Shown: positions 29,819-38,993, numbered from the stretch's first letter. The stretch is 64,000 bases of DNA from Flavobacteriales bacterium UBA5422 (GCA_002409405.1 DHNG01000030.1:49384-113383); one strand, 5' to 3'. Made by a program: numbers and translations. Notes: generated by a model not told the origin, from the sequence alone.

Positions 29819-29850
29819 TTTGTTCATATACCACAAAAAAGGTATTTTTG
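29819..29850 (+). promoter_or_regulatory. promoter of the suf operon
   Basis: A TTTG -33 element (29819-29822) and a TATTTTTG -7 element (29843-29850) are separated by 20 bp, the best complete match to the Bacteroidota sigma consensus in this window. The start codon of the first gene lies 57 bp downstream. Confidence 0.75.
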
Positions 29851-29907
29851 TGGTGAATTTTACGGTTATTTATATTTAATCTAAATAATTTAGATATTAG
29901 AGGGGTT

Positions 29908-30231
29908 ATGATTACGGTTACAGAAAACGCTAAAAATCAAGCGATTCGTTTGATGAGCGAAGACGGAAAGGATGGGTATTTCATCCGTGTCGGCGTAGAA
30001 GGTGGTGGATGCTCCGGTTTGCGCTATCAATTAACGTTTGACAATCAGGAAACAGAAAACGATAAAAGTTTTGAAGACAACGGAGTGAAGGTTGTCGTGG
30101 ATAAAAAAAGTTTTCTCTATCTCGTTGGAACAACACTTGATTTCTCAGGTGGTTTGAACGGAAAAGGGTTTATATTTTCAAACCCGAATGCAGAACGTAC
30201 GTGCGGTTGTGGAGAGTCGTTTTCTCTCTAA
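29908..30231 (+). CDS. A-type iron-sulfur carrier protein (HesB/IscA/SufA family)
   Basis: The 107-residue protein has the three conserved cysteines of A-type carriers: one in GGGCSGLRYQL near residue 37 and two in the C-terminal RTCGCGESFSL. It accepts Fe-S clusters from the SufBCD scaffold and passes them to apoproteins. As first gene of the suf cluster it functions as SufA, though sequence alone does not separate SufA, IscA and ErpA. It is 42 bp upstream of sufB and directly behind the promoter at 29819-29850. Confidence 0.93.
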   Translation: MITVTENAKNQAIRLMSEDGKDGYFIRVGVEGGGCSGLRYQLTFDNQETENDKSFEDNGVKVVVDKKSFLYLVGTTLDFSGGLNGKGFIFSNPNAERTCGCGESFSL

Positions 30232-30273
30232 GAGTTGAAAAAGAAGCAAACGTGCTTCACTGATAAATGTAGT

Positions 30274-31719
30274 ATGGGATATACAGAAAATGAATTAGCT
30301 GAGGACCTGAAAAATCAGGAGTATAAGTTCGGTTTTACAACAGATATTGAGTCGGATAAGGCTCCAAAAGGGTTAAATGAAGACATCATCCGGTTGATTT
30401 CCTCTAAGAAAAATGAACCGGAATGGTTATTGGAATACCGTTTGAATGCTTTCAAAATATGGCAGGGAATGACAGAGCCGGAATGGGCACATGTCAATTA
30501 CAACAAACCCGATTTTCAAGGAATTACTTATTACGCAGCTCCGAAGCAAACAAAAAAATACGAATCGTGGGATGACGTGGATCCGGAATTGAAAGAAACC
30601 ATGAAAAAACTGGGGATTTCAATGGAAGAGCAAAAACGTCTCACGGGTGTGGCTGTTGACTTCGTAATGGACTCGGTTTCAGTTGCTACGTCGTTCAAAG
30701 AAAAACTAAAAGAACTCGGAATCATTTTCTGTTCTTTTTCAGATGCTGTTCAGGAACATCCCGATTTGATAAAGAAATACATGGGAACAGTAGTTCCTAC
30801 CACAGATAATTTCTATGCTGCATTAAACTCAGCTGTTTTTACGGACGGTTCATTTTGTTACATTCCAAAGGGAGTAAGATGCCCGATGGAGTTGTCTACC
30901 TATTTCCGGATCAACGAAGGAGGAACAGGACAGTTTGAACGGACGCTGGTTGTTGCTGATGAAGGTTCTTATGTCTCTTACCTGGAAGGCTGTACCGCTC
31001 CGCAACGTGATGAGAATCAGTTGCACGCAGCAGTTGTTGAGTTAATTGCATTGGAAAATGCTGAAATAAAATATTCAACGGTTCAGAACTGGTATCCTGG
31101 TGATAAGGAAGGGAAGGGAGGTGTGTTCAACTTCGTTACCAAACGAGGAATGTGTGAACGCAATTCCAAAATTTCGTGGACACAGGTTGAGACAGGTTCG
31201 GCTGTTACCTGGAAATATCCTTCTTGTATTCTGAAAGGAGACAATTCGGTAGGCGAATTCTATTCCGTTGCCGTTACCAATAATTTCCAACAGGCGGATA
31301 CCGGGACAAAAATGATTCACTTGGGTAAAAACACTAAAAGTACGATCATTTCAAAAGGTATTTCTGCAGGAAAATCACAAAACTCCTACCGTGGATTGGT
31401 TCAAATTCACAAGGGAGCAGAAAACGCGCGCAATTTTTCTCAGTGTGATTCACTGCTCATGACAGATGAATGTGGTGCACATACGTTCCCGTATATTGAA
31501 TGCAAGAACAGCACGGCAAAAATCGAACACGAAGCAACAACGTCAAAAATTGGTGAAGACCAGATTTTCTATTGTTTGCAACGCGGTATTTCAGAAGAGA
31601 AGGCAATCAGTCTGATCGTGAACGGGTATTGTAAAGACGTATTGAATCAATTGCCAATGGAATTTGCTGTTGAAGCACAGAAATTATTGGCGATTAGCCT
31701 GGAAAACTCAGTAGGGTAA
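30274..31719 (+). CDS. sufB: Fe-S cluster assembly scaffold SufB
   Basis: SufB is the scaffold subunit of the SufBC2D complex that builds Fe-S clusters. The ATG at 30274 ([20 protein letters not shown]) gives 481 residues, the usual length; a TTG 13 codons earlier is open but unsupported. The beta-helix core includes [20 protein letters not shown] and [12 protein letters not shown], and the C-terminal part has [19 protein letters not shown] and [15 protein letters not shown]. It is followed by sufC after a 73-bp gap. Confidence 0.97.
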   Translation: MGYTENELAEDLKNQEYKFGFTTDIESDKAPKGLNEDIIRLISSKKNEPEWLLEYRLNAFKIWQGMTEPEWAHVNYNKPDFQGITYYAAPKQTKKYESWDDVDPELKETMKKLGISMEEQKRLTGVAVDFVMDSVSVATSFKEKLKELGIIFCSFSDAVQEHPDLIKKYMGTVVPTTDNFYAALNSAVFTDGSFCYIPKGVRCPMELSTYFRINEGGTGQFERTLVVADEGSYVSYLEGCTAPQRDENQLHAAVVELIALENAEIKYSTVQNWYPGDKEGKGGVFNFVTKRGMCERNSKISWTQVETGSAVTWKYPSCILKGDNSVGEFYSVAVTNNFQQADTGTKMIHLGKNTKSTIISKGISAGKSQNSYRGLVQIHKGAENARNFSQCDSLLMTDECGAHTFPYIECKNSTAKIEHEATTSKIGEDQIFYCLQRGISEEKAISLIVNGYCKDVLNQLPMEFAVEAQKLLAISLENSVG

Positions 31720-31792
31720 ATTTGAAGTAAAAAATAGGAAATAAACTCAAATTGCAGCTGTATACGAATCTGCAATTTGCAATTTGCAATGT

Positions 31793-32551
31793 ATGATTAA
31801 AATAGAAAACTTACATGCCTCTATCGATGGCAAAGAGATATTAAAAGGATTGAACCTGGAAGTAAAGGCAGGAGAAGTTCACGCGATCATGGGGCCAAAC
31901 GGTGCCGGTAAATCTACGTTGGCATCTGTTCTTGCCGGACGTGAAGAATACGAAATCACAGCAGGATCCGTTGATTTTGACGGTACAGATTTATTAGAGT
32001 TGAGCACAGAAGACCGTGCACGTGAAGGATTATTCTTGGCATTCCAGTATCCGGTAGAAATTCCGGGGGTTTCCAATATCAATTTTTTGCGCACAGCATT
32101 GAATGAAATTCGCGAATACAGAGGAGAAGCAGCTGTTTCTGCAAAAGATTTCATGGCAATGGTGAAAGAAAAGTCAAAATTGGTGGAGTTGGATTCTAAA
32201 CTGGCAAACCGTTCGGTAAACGAAGGATTCTCCGGAGGAGAAAAGAAGCGCAATGAAATTTTCCAGATGGCAATGCTCGAACCGAAGCTGGCAATTCTGG
32301 ATGAAACAGATTCCGGTCTGGATATTGACGCACTACGCATTGTTGCAGGTGGAGTAAACGCCTTGAAAAGCAATGAAAATGCGACCATCGTCATTACTCA
32401 CTACCAACGTTTACTGGATTACATCGTTCCTGATTTTGTACACGTACTTTACAATGGAAAAATTGTGAAGTCAGGGCCGAAAGAACTGGCTCTGGAACTG
32501 GAAGAAAAAGGGTACGACTGGATTAAAGCTGAATTGGGAGAAACGGTTTAA
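31793..32551 (+). CDS. sufC: Fe-S cluster assembly ATPase SufC
   Basis: The ABC-type ATPase of SufBC2D, 252 residues from the ATG at 31793 (a TTG three codons earlier is ignored). Motifs: Walker A GPNGAGKST, Q-loop FQYPVEIPGV, signature FSGGEKKR, Walker B and D-loop LAILDETDSGLDIDAL, and switch histidine in VITHYQRLL. A short triple repeat of the type CAATTTG lies just upstream, in the 73-bp gap after sufB. It is followed by sufD after 27 bp. Confidence 0.97.
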   Translation: MIKIENLHASIDGKEILKGLNLEVKAGEVHAIMGPNGAGKSTLASVLAGREEYEITAGSVDFDGTDLLELSTEDRAREGLFLAFQYPVEIPGVSNINFLRTALNEIREYRGEAAVSAKDFMAMVKEKSKLVELDSKLANRSVNEGFSGGEKKRNEIFQMAMLEPKLAILDETDSGLDIDALRIVAGGVNALKSNENATIVITHYQRLLDYIVPDFVHVLYNGKIVKSGPKELALELEEKGYDWIKAELGETV

Positions 32552-32578
32552 GAACTGTTTTCTAAAAAGAAATACACA

Positions 32579-33841
32579 ATGACTGAAGTTATTCAAGAAA
32601 GCAAAATCGCGAAATTCAGAGAGGGATTGCCAAAAACACACCTTTCGTTTCGTGAAAACATATTGAAAACAGCGGAAAATACACTTTCCACGCTTGATTT
32701 CCCCACAACAAGAAATGAGCGCTGGAAGTACACACGCGTTGCTAAAATTGCCAATAAATCATTCACAGCAAAGCAAGGAACCGTCGGAACCTTACACTTA
32801 CCTGTTGAAGATGCATATACCATTGTTTTTGTCAATGGTTTCTACAACCAGGAATTGTCTTCATCGGATTGTCCTGAAGGAGTAACGATCGCTGCATTAT
32901 CTGAAACAACGGAAGGAAATAGCCTGTTAGGAGAAAATGTACGTATTGATACGAATGTCTTTACTGCATTAAATACATTACACGCTACAGATGGTGCATA
33001 TATTCACCTGAAAGCAAAAACAATCGTTGAAAAACCGATTCAGCTCGTTCATGTTTTAACAGGAGAGAATACAATCGCAATAACACGAAACGTGATTGTG
33101 AGTGAACGTTTTTCAGAAGCTGAAATCGTACAGGTTTTCCTGACGGAAAATGCAATTGAATCGTTTGCAAATAACGTAACGGAAATATTCGTAGAAGAAA
33201 ACGCAACGTTATCATTTGATAAACTGCAAAATGAAACGGAAGGTAATTTTCACATCTCAACTGAGCACGTCAAACAAGCTGCGCATTCCAATTTCAAGAT
33301 CAATACCATTACTCTGAACGGAGGATTGGTTCGCAATGACCTGTTCATCGATGTGGTAGGAGAGAACGTGGAAACACACCTCAACGGAACGTATGTTTTA
33401 AAAGGAAATCAACATGTAGACAACCACACAACGGTTGACCATTTGAAGCCGAATTGTGAATCCAACGAATTGTACAAAGGAGTCGTAGATGAAAGTGCAA
33501 CAGCAGTATTCAACGGAAAGGTGTTTGTTCGGAAGGATGCGCAAAAAATCAATGCCTACCAGTCCAACGGAAATGTATTGTTATCCGATACTGCTTCGGT
33601 GAATTCAAAACCAGAACTGGAAATTTATGCGGATGATGTGAAATGTTCGCACGGTTCAACAACCGGGCAACTGGATGAGGACGCGATTTACTACCTGCGT
33701 GCGCGGGGAATTTCTGAGAAATCAGCAAAAGCATTAATGGTGACTGCATTCATTGGAGATGTAATTGATAAAATTAACAACGAATCCGTTGTGGAATATG
33801 TGCACACTGCATTACACGACCGATTCGGGTGGGATTTTTAA
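32579..33841 (+). CDS. sufD: Fe-S cluster assembly protein SufD
   Basis: Partner of SufB in the SufBC2D scaffold, needed for iron acquisition. The 420 residues show the SufD pattern: N-terminal TTRNERWKYTRVAKI, a beta-helix middle region, and the C-terminal SufBD core with HTTVDHLKPNCESNELYKGV, KVFVRKDAQKINAYQSN and CSHGSTTGQLDEDAIYYLRA. It ends the suf cluster; the cysteine desulfurase (sufS) and sufE that often follow in Bacteroidota are absent from this window. Confidence 0.96.
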   Translation: MTEVIQESKIAKFREGLPKTHLSFRENILKTAENTLSTLDFPTTRNERWKYTRVAKIANKSFTAKQGTVGTLHLPVEDAYTIVFVNGFYNQELSSSDCPEGVTIAALSETTEGNSLLGENVRIDTNVFTALNTLHATDGAYIHLKAKTIVEKPIQLVHVLTGENTIAITRNVIVSERFSEAEIVQVFLTENAIESFANNVTEIFVEENATLSFDKLQNETEGNFHISTEHVKQAAHSNFKINTITLNGGLVRNDLFIDVVGENVETHLNGTYVLKGNQHVDNHTTVDHLKPNCESNELYKGVVDESATAVFNGKVFVRKDAQKINAYQSNGNVLLSDTASVNSKPELEIYADDVKCSHGSTTGQLDEDAIYYLRARGISEKSAKALMVTAFIGDVIDKINNESVVEYVHTALHDRFGWDF

Positions 33842-34201
33842 ACAAAGAGAGAAACAGGGTGTATGAGTGCACCCTGCTGTCTTTAAACTACACTACTGAT
33901 TAACTGAATTCTTCGTTCCATTCGTTTTTAAAACATTTCCATAGCAGGTGTTTTCGTTTTACAATCTCTTTTTTGTAATATCCATACTTGCAAAAGCAAT
34001 CATTTCAAAAATATATTTTAGTGCTTTCCACTAATATATATCTGCCTCATATCCAATAAAATATAATGTGTGATTTACAAATCTTGTCCGTTACGTATAC
34101 TATTTTGCGAGATTCGAACATCTTTAACTGAACTTATTTTTTGCTTGATGAGCTGTGAACCAAACAATTGTTATTTTTGATTTGTTTTTAGTTCTCAGCT
34201 T
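33842..34201. other. gene-free gap between sufD and the cation exchanger
   Basis: This 360-bp AT-rich stretch has no supported gene. It contains a hairpin at 33855-33876 (CAGGGTG with CACCCTG, eight-base loop) without a T tract, 14 bp after sufD, which may be a weak terminator or mRNA-protecting stem. A TATTTTTG box is found at its right end. I see nothing else in it. Confidence 0.6.
34172..34179 (+). promoter_or_regulatory. -7 promoter box (TATTTTTG) of the cation exchanger gene
   Basis: A perfect TAnnTTTG match lies 22 bp before the ATG. A TTG at 34145-34147 is 24 bp upstream, somewhat far for a -33 box. Confidence 0.45.
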
Positions 34202-35215
34202 ATGGATAGTTTACTATTAAATACATCCGTATTTTGCGTATCGGGTATCATTATTTGGTATTGCTCAAACAAACTTTCAGATATTGTTGATTATGTTGAT
34301 GACAGGTTTAACTTAGGTGCAGCTTTTGGCGGTACAATCATTTTGTCTATTGCTACAAACCTTCCTGAACTTGCAATTGTTGTGCAAGGTGTTTTACAAC
34401 ATGATACATCTCTGGCTATCGGAAATATTTTAGGCGGTATTGCATTACAAACAATCTTACTGAGTCTGTTTGATTTTGCTTCCAGAAAAAATGAACAGCG
34501 GCCGTTTTCTAATTTGGTCGGACATCCTGTTTCAATTTTGCAAGGTGTTTTTTTAGTTTCGATTTTAGCTTTTGTTATTATGGGCACACAGTTCAACAAA
34601 ACCAAAATCAGTCCTGATTTTCCGGTTGCTGAAATCTTTATTTTTCTTTTTTGGCTGCTTAGCTTGTATTTACTTCATAAAGGAAAAAAGACAATCAGTG
34701 CTTCTCCCGCAACAGAAATCAACGAAAAAGTAATTGGTATTCAACTTACACCGACAAAAGCTTTGATTTTACTAGCTGTTTTGAGTACATGTATCCTCAT
34801 TTTTGGTTATTTGCTTGGAGTCACAAGCGATGCGTTAGCCAATTACTATCATATAGACGGAGTTATTTTTGGTGCAACCATATTGGCATTTGTTACAAGT
34901 TTACCTGAAATATCAGGGGGGTTAGCATTTATTAAACAGAAAAGCTATCAACCTATCATAAGCGATATCTTTGGAGGAAATGCATTCTTGCCGGTATTAT
35001 TCCTCATCGCTTCCATTATCAATCACAACACCTTACTCACGGAAGCAGGGCATTCGGATATCTACCTGACAGCTTTATCAATTATTTTAACCTGCATCTA
35101 CTTAATCGGAATCATTTTAAAACCTCAAAAACGAAAATTAGGTATGGGAATTGATTCCTGGTTTGCATTAATTATTTACATAATTGGAATCGTTTGCATA
35201 ACAATTGTCGCCTGA
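34202..35215 (+). CDS. cation exchanger of the CaCA superfamily (Na+/Ca2+ exchanger type)
   Basis: The 337-residue membrane protein has about ten hydrophobic segments arranged as two homologous halves. The alpha-repeats are visible: GGTIILSIATNLPELAIVV with AIGNILGGIALQTILL in the first half, and GATILAFVTSLPEISGGLAF with IISDIFGGNAFLPVLFL in the second. The acidic residues of NLPE and SLPE are the ion ligands in this superfamily. A calcium or other cation antiporter in the inner membrane is therefore likely; the ion is not determined. It is a monocistronic gene on the plus strand. Confidence 0.9.
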   Translation: MDSLLLNTSVFCVSGIIIWYCSNKLSDIVDYVDDRFNLGAAFGGTIILSIATNLPELAIVVQGVLQHDTSLAIGNILGGIALQTILLSLFDFASRKNEQRPFSNLVGHPVSILQGVFLVSILAFVIMGTQFNKTKISPDFPVAEIFIFLFWLLSLYLLHKGKKTISASPATEINEKVIGIQLTPTKALILLAVLSTCILIFGYLLGVTSDALANYYHIDGVIFGATILAFVTSLPEISGGLAFIKQKSYQPIISDIFGGNAFLPVLFLIASIINHNTLLTEAGHSDIYLTALSIILTCIYLIGIILKPQKRKLGMGIDSWFALIIYIIGIVCITIVA

Positions 35216-35318
35216 GAAATTTGAATCTGCGCCTCTCCATTCGTTTCCTCCGAATATGGATGTTTTATATGTTCCGGGTGAGATTGATAACTGAATTTCA
35301 GTTAAAAATATTTTTCTC

Positions 35319-35621
35319 CTACAACTCCCCGTCTCTAAATTTCCTTCTCCATTCCATCTTTTCCCGTTCCCGCTCAATCAGTAAGCGAGCAATGATTTCT
35401 CCTGCAGAAATAGTTCCGGATGTATCCGCCAGGGCAGCCTTTACTTTTGATTCCGAAACGTCCATGCGGTACAAAATAGAAACCAACTTATTAAAATCGG
35501 AAAGTACAAGCTCATTGAGATAAGCACTCAGCTCATCAAATAAATCAACCTGTTCAGACCGGATCAACTCCTCCGGTAAACCAACGATTGTTGCCACTGT
35601 GACTTGTGATTCATCCTTCAT
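35319..35621 (-). CDS. small protein of unknown function coupled to the TetR gene
   Basis: The 100-residue product starts at the ATG at 35621 (MKDESQVTVATIVGLPEELI); an earlier ATG at 35642 is possible. It overlaps the end of the TetR gene by 11 bp, implying coupled translation. It is helical and charged, ending IARLLIEREREKMEWRRKFR, with no signal peptide or known motif. The overlap suggests a role linked to the regulator, but no function can be assigned. Confidence 0.7.
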   Translation of the reverse strand: MKDESQVTVATIVGLPEELIRSEQVDLFDELSAYLNELVLSDFNKLVSILYRMDVSESKVKAALADTSGTISAGEIIARLLIEREREKMEWRRKFRDGEL

Positions 35622-36252
35622 TTTCAATGCCTGTCCGCACATTATTAATCGCGATTCTCATTTCTTCACCTGTGCAGGTAAGATACGGCTTCCATGTCCA
35701 AACGGATTGCTCTGCAAAATATAAATACGGAGCTTCGCTGTAATCAAACACATCCCGGTAAGCGATCCAGCTATTGTTCCAGATGACGATTTGCTGAAAA
35801 TGTGCTTCCTGTTCTTTTAGAGATATATCAGAACGCATTAACCCCATTCGTTGTAATTCCTTCATTGTTACGTCAAAATCTTGCTTTCGTTGCCGGAGCA
35901 TAGCCTTGAAACGAACTTCCAGGTAATCTGTTCTACGGGCAATGACCAATCGATCTGTGAATAAAAAACGATACTCCCACATTTCCCGGAACGTGACAAA
36001 CTGTGTATAAAAGGCTTTTTCCATGAAGTTTTTCGGTTGAACCTGCATCAATTCTACTGATAATGCCTCCATATCAGTCAAAAAACGATCAATCGCGCAG
36101 ATAATAAGTGCATCCCGATTCGGATAGTGGTAGTGTAGATTTCCCAGACTGATTCCCATCTCTTTTGAAATGTATAACGTCGTTACCTGTTCAACCCCCT
36201 CCCGGTTAAATAGTTCGATGGCTTTCAACAGTATTTTTTCCTTTGTTTTCAC
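35611..36252 (-). CDS. TetR/AcrR-family transcriptional regulator
   Basis: The 213-residue protein has a TetR N-terminal HTH domain (KILLKAIELFNREGVEQVT, then ISKEMGISLGNLHYHYPNRD) and a helical ligand-binding domain resembling those of Bacteroidota TetR proteins (MWEYRFLFTDRLVIARR). The start is a GTG at 36252, preceded by AAGGAG, an unusually clear ribosome binding site for this genome; an out-of-frame ATG overlaps it. It diverges from the zinc-ribbon gene at 36361, and two TTAGCTAA palindromes lie between them. Confidence 0.92.
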   Translation of the reverse strand: MKTKEKILLKAIELFNREGVEQVTTLYISKEMGISLGNLHYHYPNRDALIICAIDRFLTDMEALSVELMQVQPKNFMEKAFYTQFVTFREMWEYRFLFTDRLVIARRTDYLEVRFKAMLRQRKQDFDVTMKELQRMGLMRSDISLKEQEAHFQQIVIWNNSWIAYRDVFDYSEAPYLYFAEQSVWTWKPYLTCTGEEMRIAINNVRTGIENEG

Positions 36253-36300
36253 ATCTCTTTTTTGCTCCTTAAAAGTAAGGAAAATTAATTCTTTTCAAAA

Positions 36301-36318
36301 TTAGCTAATTTTAGCTAA
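36301..36318. promoter_or_regulatory. two helix-phased TTAGCTAA palindromes, candidate TetR operator
   Basis: TTAGCTAA occurs at 36301-36308 and again at 36311-36318, a 10-bp period, in the 108-bp gap between the divergent tetR and zinc-ribbon genes. It sits where the -33 region of the promoter at 36325 should be, so binding would repress it. The link to this TetR protein is inference. Confidence 0.5.
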
Positions 36319-36324
36319 AAATGG

Positions 36325-36332
36325 TATTTTTG
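36325..36332 (+). promoter_or_regulatory. -7 promoter box (TATTTTTG) of the zinc-ribbon gene
   Basis: A perfect TAnnTTTG match lies 28 bp before the ATG at 36361 and immediately downstream of the paired TTAGCTAA sites. Confidence 0.55.
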
Positions 36333-36360
36333 TTCTAATAATGATCAAATACAGCAATAA

Positions 36361-36654
36361 ATGTCAGTTGAACGAAAATGTCCGGACTGCAATCATTGGA
36401 ATCGTGAAAACGATTATTGTTCTGTTTGCGGAACAGTGTTGTCTCCGGCAATTATTGAAGACAAAAGAGAAGAAGAACGGGAAGAAAGACGAAAAAACGA
36501 ACCCAAAACACCACTGGATCTTTTTCTTGAAAATTGGGAAAATTCCCGGTTCCTTCTAATCAGAATCAGTTTCAAAATAGTTTATACTATTTGGGCAATC
36601 GTCATGGGAATCGCCTTCTTTTTTGCTTACCTGACAATTGGCTCCAATGGTTAA
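36361..36654 (+). CDS. zinc-ribbon membrane protein
   Basis: The 97-residue protein starts with a rubredoxin-like zinc ribbon (CPDC at residues 8-11, then CSVCG at about 21-25), followed by a highly charged helix (DKREEEREERRKNEPK) and one or two C-terminal membrane helices (RISFKIVYTIWAIVMGIAFF). The ribbon would be cytoplasmic. Its stop overlaps the start of the next membrane protein by eight bases. Function unknown; proximity to tetR suggests shared control. Confidence 0.75.
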   Translation: MSVERKCPDCNHWNRENDYCSVCGTVLSPAIIEDKREEEREERRKNEPKTPLDLFLENWENSRFLLIRISFKIVYTIWAIVMGIAFFFAYLTIGSNG

Positions 36655-37030
36655 ATTGTTTTCAAATCCGCAAAAATTACTGTTCTTGTTGACCATTCTT
36701 TATCTGGTAACACGTTATTTGCGTGCCCAGGGTGTAGAACTTCCATCCTTTTTCATATTTCACTTCACTGATTTATTATTCATCCCGATACAACTGACCA
36801 TTTGCCTGATATCCGTTCGGTTGCTCAAGCGGGATCATCGCATATGCATCCCTGTTTCACTTGTTGGCTGTATTACAGGATGGATGGCTGTATTATTTGA
36901 ATGGTACCTTCCTGTTCACAAGGGTTCCAACCAACACACTCCGGATGGAATGGACGTATTGATGTATTGTTTCGGAGGATGTTTATTTCTGATTCTCCAG
37001 AAGACATGGCTCTCTCCGGATAATCAGTAA
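36647..37030 (+). CDS. four-helix integral membrane protein of unknown function
   Basis: Starting at the ATG at 36647 (MVKLFSNPQKLLFLLTIL), the 127-residue protein has about four hydrophobic segments and a short periplasmic or cytoplasmic loop (LPVHKGSNQHTPDGMDV). It overlaps the zinc-ribbon gene and is probably cotranslated with it. It converges on the LETM1-related gene with a seven-base gap and no visible terminator. No family recognised. Confidence 0.7.
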   Translation: MVKLFSNPQKLLFLLTILYLVTRYLRAQGVELPSFFIFHFTDLLFIPIQLTICLISVRLLKRDHRICIPVSLVGCITGWMAVLFEWYLPVHKGSNQHTPDGMDVLMYCFGGCLFLILQKTWLSPDNQ

Positions 37031-37037
37031 TCATTCT

Positions 37038-38291
37038 TTATTTATCCACTTCATTATCCCGGAATGCAGAAGGGATCAATGTGGGGAGTACTTTCAAGAT
37101 CAACGGCAACAAAATCGCCCCTCCGGGAAGCATAAAGATCGCAAGTGCAGGCATGGATTTTACAATGTCCATAAATTGCATTTTAACTTTTTCCTTTTCT
37201 TCGGAAGTCAGCTCCTGCGTAGCAGATTTTTTGATCAGACCAACGAGCTCTTTGCTTTGAGAAAGTTCTACTGCCAGTTTATCTTTATTCCTAAGAATTA
37301 CCTTTGTCCATCGGGAGGAAAGGCTTCCGTAAACTTTCTCGTATACATTTTTATTGCTCAGAAAACTGTTTTTAATATCGCTGTACAACAGGAAATGTTC
37401 AATAATAGCCATGGATTCCTCCATGTCGTAATCTTCCAGTTCCAACTCCTGCGACAAGCCATTGATAAACTCCATTTCCGTCTCCTCAACTTCATGATTT
37501 CCAAAGATGGTCAGCAACGATAAATCGAGTAAGAATCGGCAGAACAGTTTATCATTTTTCGGTAAATCTGTGAATGATGCATATCCTGCCCCATGCTTGA
37601 GGTGATACAATGCATTTTCTTTGTATTCTCCTTCCAGGTTAGCAGAAGAAAGGAATACATTGAACATTGATTGCTCTTTTTCGTCGACAAAACCGTCTGA
37701 ACCGGCAGCCAGCAAAATGGCGATCAGGGAATTGTATGCATACTCTGAGTAACTTCTCAATGCTTCGTGATCATCGTCATTCAAAAAACGATCAAACAAA
37801 ATGACGTCCAGGTACACAAATACATTGCTCATGGTTTTAAACCACCAACGATTATCAAAAATTCCTTTGGAGACATCGATGCGTTTTGAAAAAATATTTT
37901 CCAACCGTGTAATCTTATCTTCTTTCACCCAAAAAAGTAGCCAGCTTTGAATACTTTTACTATTGTATTTTGAGTAATACGTATACAACGAGTCGATAAA
38001 ATCTTCCTTAAGGGTTGGCGGGGTTCCGTTTTTCTGAATGTAAACCAGCAAGAGTGTTTCAAACAACAAAAACTTTAGTTTTTCATCATCTGTCCATCTG
38101 GAGCTGTCTTCCTTATTAAAAAATAAAAAACGGGATGCATACCCGAAAACAATTCCTGTTTTCCCACTCAACAAATGCAAATGATGCTGGGCGGTAATTC
38201 CGTTCATGTGTGCATAGTTCAGGGATACTTCCCCCTCTTCAATCAGAGAAAAGTACTTGTTTATCCATCCCTTAGAACCTGGTAACAACAT
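37038..38291 (-). CDS. LETM1-related protein (biofilm-associated type)
   Basis: The 417-residue protein has a C-terminal 90-residue segment typical of LETM1-like domains: TSEEKEKVKMQFMDIVKSMP, ALAIFMLPGGAILLPLIL and LPTLIPSAF. The central part (AGSDGFVDEKEQSMFNVFLS) resembles a TerB/tellurite-resistance helical fold. Bacteroidota homologues of this layout are named LETM1-related biofilm-associated proteins. There is no signal peptide; one hydrophobic hairpin lies near the C terminus. The exact role is unknown. Confidence 0.8.
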   Translation of the reverse strand: MLLPGSKGWINKYFSLIEEGEVSLNYAHMNGITAQHHLHLLSGKTGIVFGYASRFLFFNKEDSSRWTDDEKLKFLLFETLLLVYIQKNGTPPTLKEDFIDSLYTYYSKYNSKSIQSWLLFWVKEDKITRLENIFSKRIDVSKGIFDNRWWFKTMSNVFVYLDVILFDRFLNDDDHEALRSYSEYAYNSLIAILLAAGSDGFVDEKEQSMFNVFLSSANLEGEYKENALYHLKHGAGYASFTDLPKNDKLFCRFLLDLSLLTIFGNHEVEETEMEFINGLSQELELEDYDMEESMAIIEHFLLYSDIKNSFLSNKNVYEKVYGSLSSRWTKVILRNKDKLAVELSQSKELVGLIKKSATQELTSEEKEKVKMQFMDIVKSMPALAIFMLPGGAILLPLILKVLPTLIPSAFRDNEVDK

Positions 38292-38313
38292 GTATTTCTA
38301 ACTTTTTCTGCTG

Positions 38314-38321
38314 CAAATTTA
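38314..38321 (-). promoter_or_regulatory. -7 promoter box (TAAATTTG) of the LETM1-related gene
   Basis: The minus strand reads TAAATTTG 22 bp before the ATG. The -33 region is not consensus. Confidence 0.45.
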
Positions 38322-38348
38322 GGACTTAATTTACAGCTACACTATCTA

Positions 38349-38993
38349 TTATCGCTTTTTCGGCAAAATATCTTCCGTTGTCCCAAAGTAGTTATCCATT
38401 ACTTCCAGAATAGATTCATAGGTATTTAAACGAATTTTATCCAGCTTGGATTTTTTAAACCATTTTACCTTGGTAATTCCTTCTTCTTCCTGTGGAACTA
38501 ACTCCTCATTCCCGCCATAAGTCATACCATACCACATCGTTTTTTTCAGTGTCAATTTATTTTTTCCTTTGTAATTATCCCGGTACGTATGATAGGTTTC
38601 ACAAATAAACTGTTCGATCTCCGGGTTGGAAATTCCACACTCTTCTTCTATTTCCCGAATTGCTCCTGCTTGCGGATCTTCTGCTTTGGTTAACTTTCCC
38701 TTCGGAATATCCCACTTTCCAAACCGTTTAATAAACAAAAATTCTTCTCCCTTTCTGACGATTCCACCAGCTGCATAAATCATGGCGTATTTTGCAAACA
38801 AACGCTTAAATTCTGCTCCCGGATCCGTTGTCAGTAAAACAATAGGCGTCTTTGGAGAGTTTTTTTCAAACAATGGGAATACCTCTTTTTCGATGGATTG
38901 AATGTTTTCAGCAAACAACAGTCTGCTGTCAAATGCGAAGGTGTTTTTTTCGCAAATAATTATCGGTCTATTTTCAACAAAAACTTTGTACAT
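38349..38993 (-). CDS. NUDIX hydrolase
   Basis: The 214-residue protein begins MYKVFVENRPII; it has an N-terminal domain of about 95 residues and a NUDIX domain with the complete box GKLTKAEDPQAGAIREIEEE followed by CGI. It should hydrolyse a nucleoside diphosphate linked to another moiety; the substrate is unknown. The start at 38993 is seven bases from the divergent pyrE ATG; another in-frame ATG (38999-39002 region, at 39002) would overlap the pyrE start codon in a shared CATG. Its promoter must lie inside pyrE. Confidence 0.92.
   Translation of the reverse strand: MYKVFVENRPIIICEKNTFAFDSRLLFAENIQSIEKEVFPLFEKNSPKTPIVLLTTDPGAEFKRLFAKYAMIYAAGGIVRKGEEFLFIKRFGKWDIPKGKLTKAEDPQAGAIREIEEECGISNPEIEQFICETYHTYRDNYKGKNKLTLKKTMWYGMTYGGNEELVPQEEEGITKVKWFKKSKLDKIRLNTYESILEVMDNYFGTTEDILPKKR

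Noticed and set aside
35194..35523. 109-codon plus-strand frame after the cation exchanger gene
   Set aside because: Most of it is antisense to the small gene coupled to tetR, whose overlap and composition look genuine.
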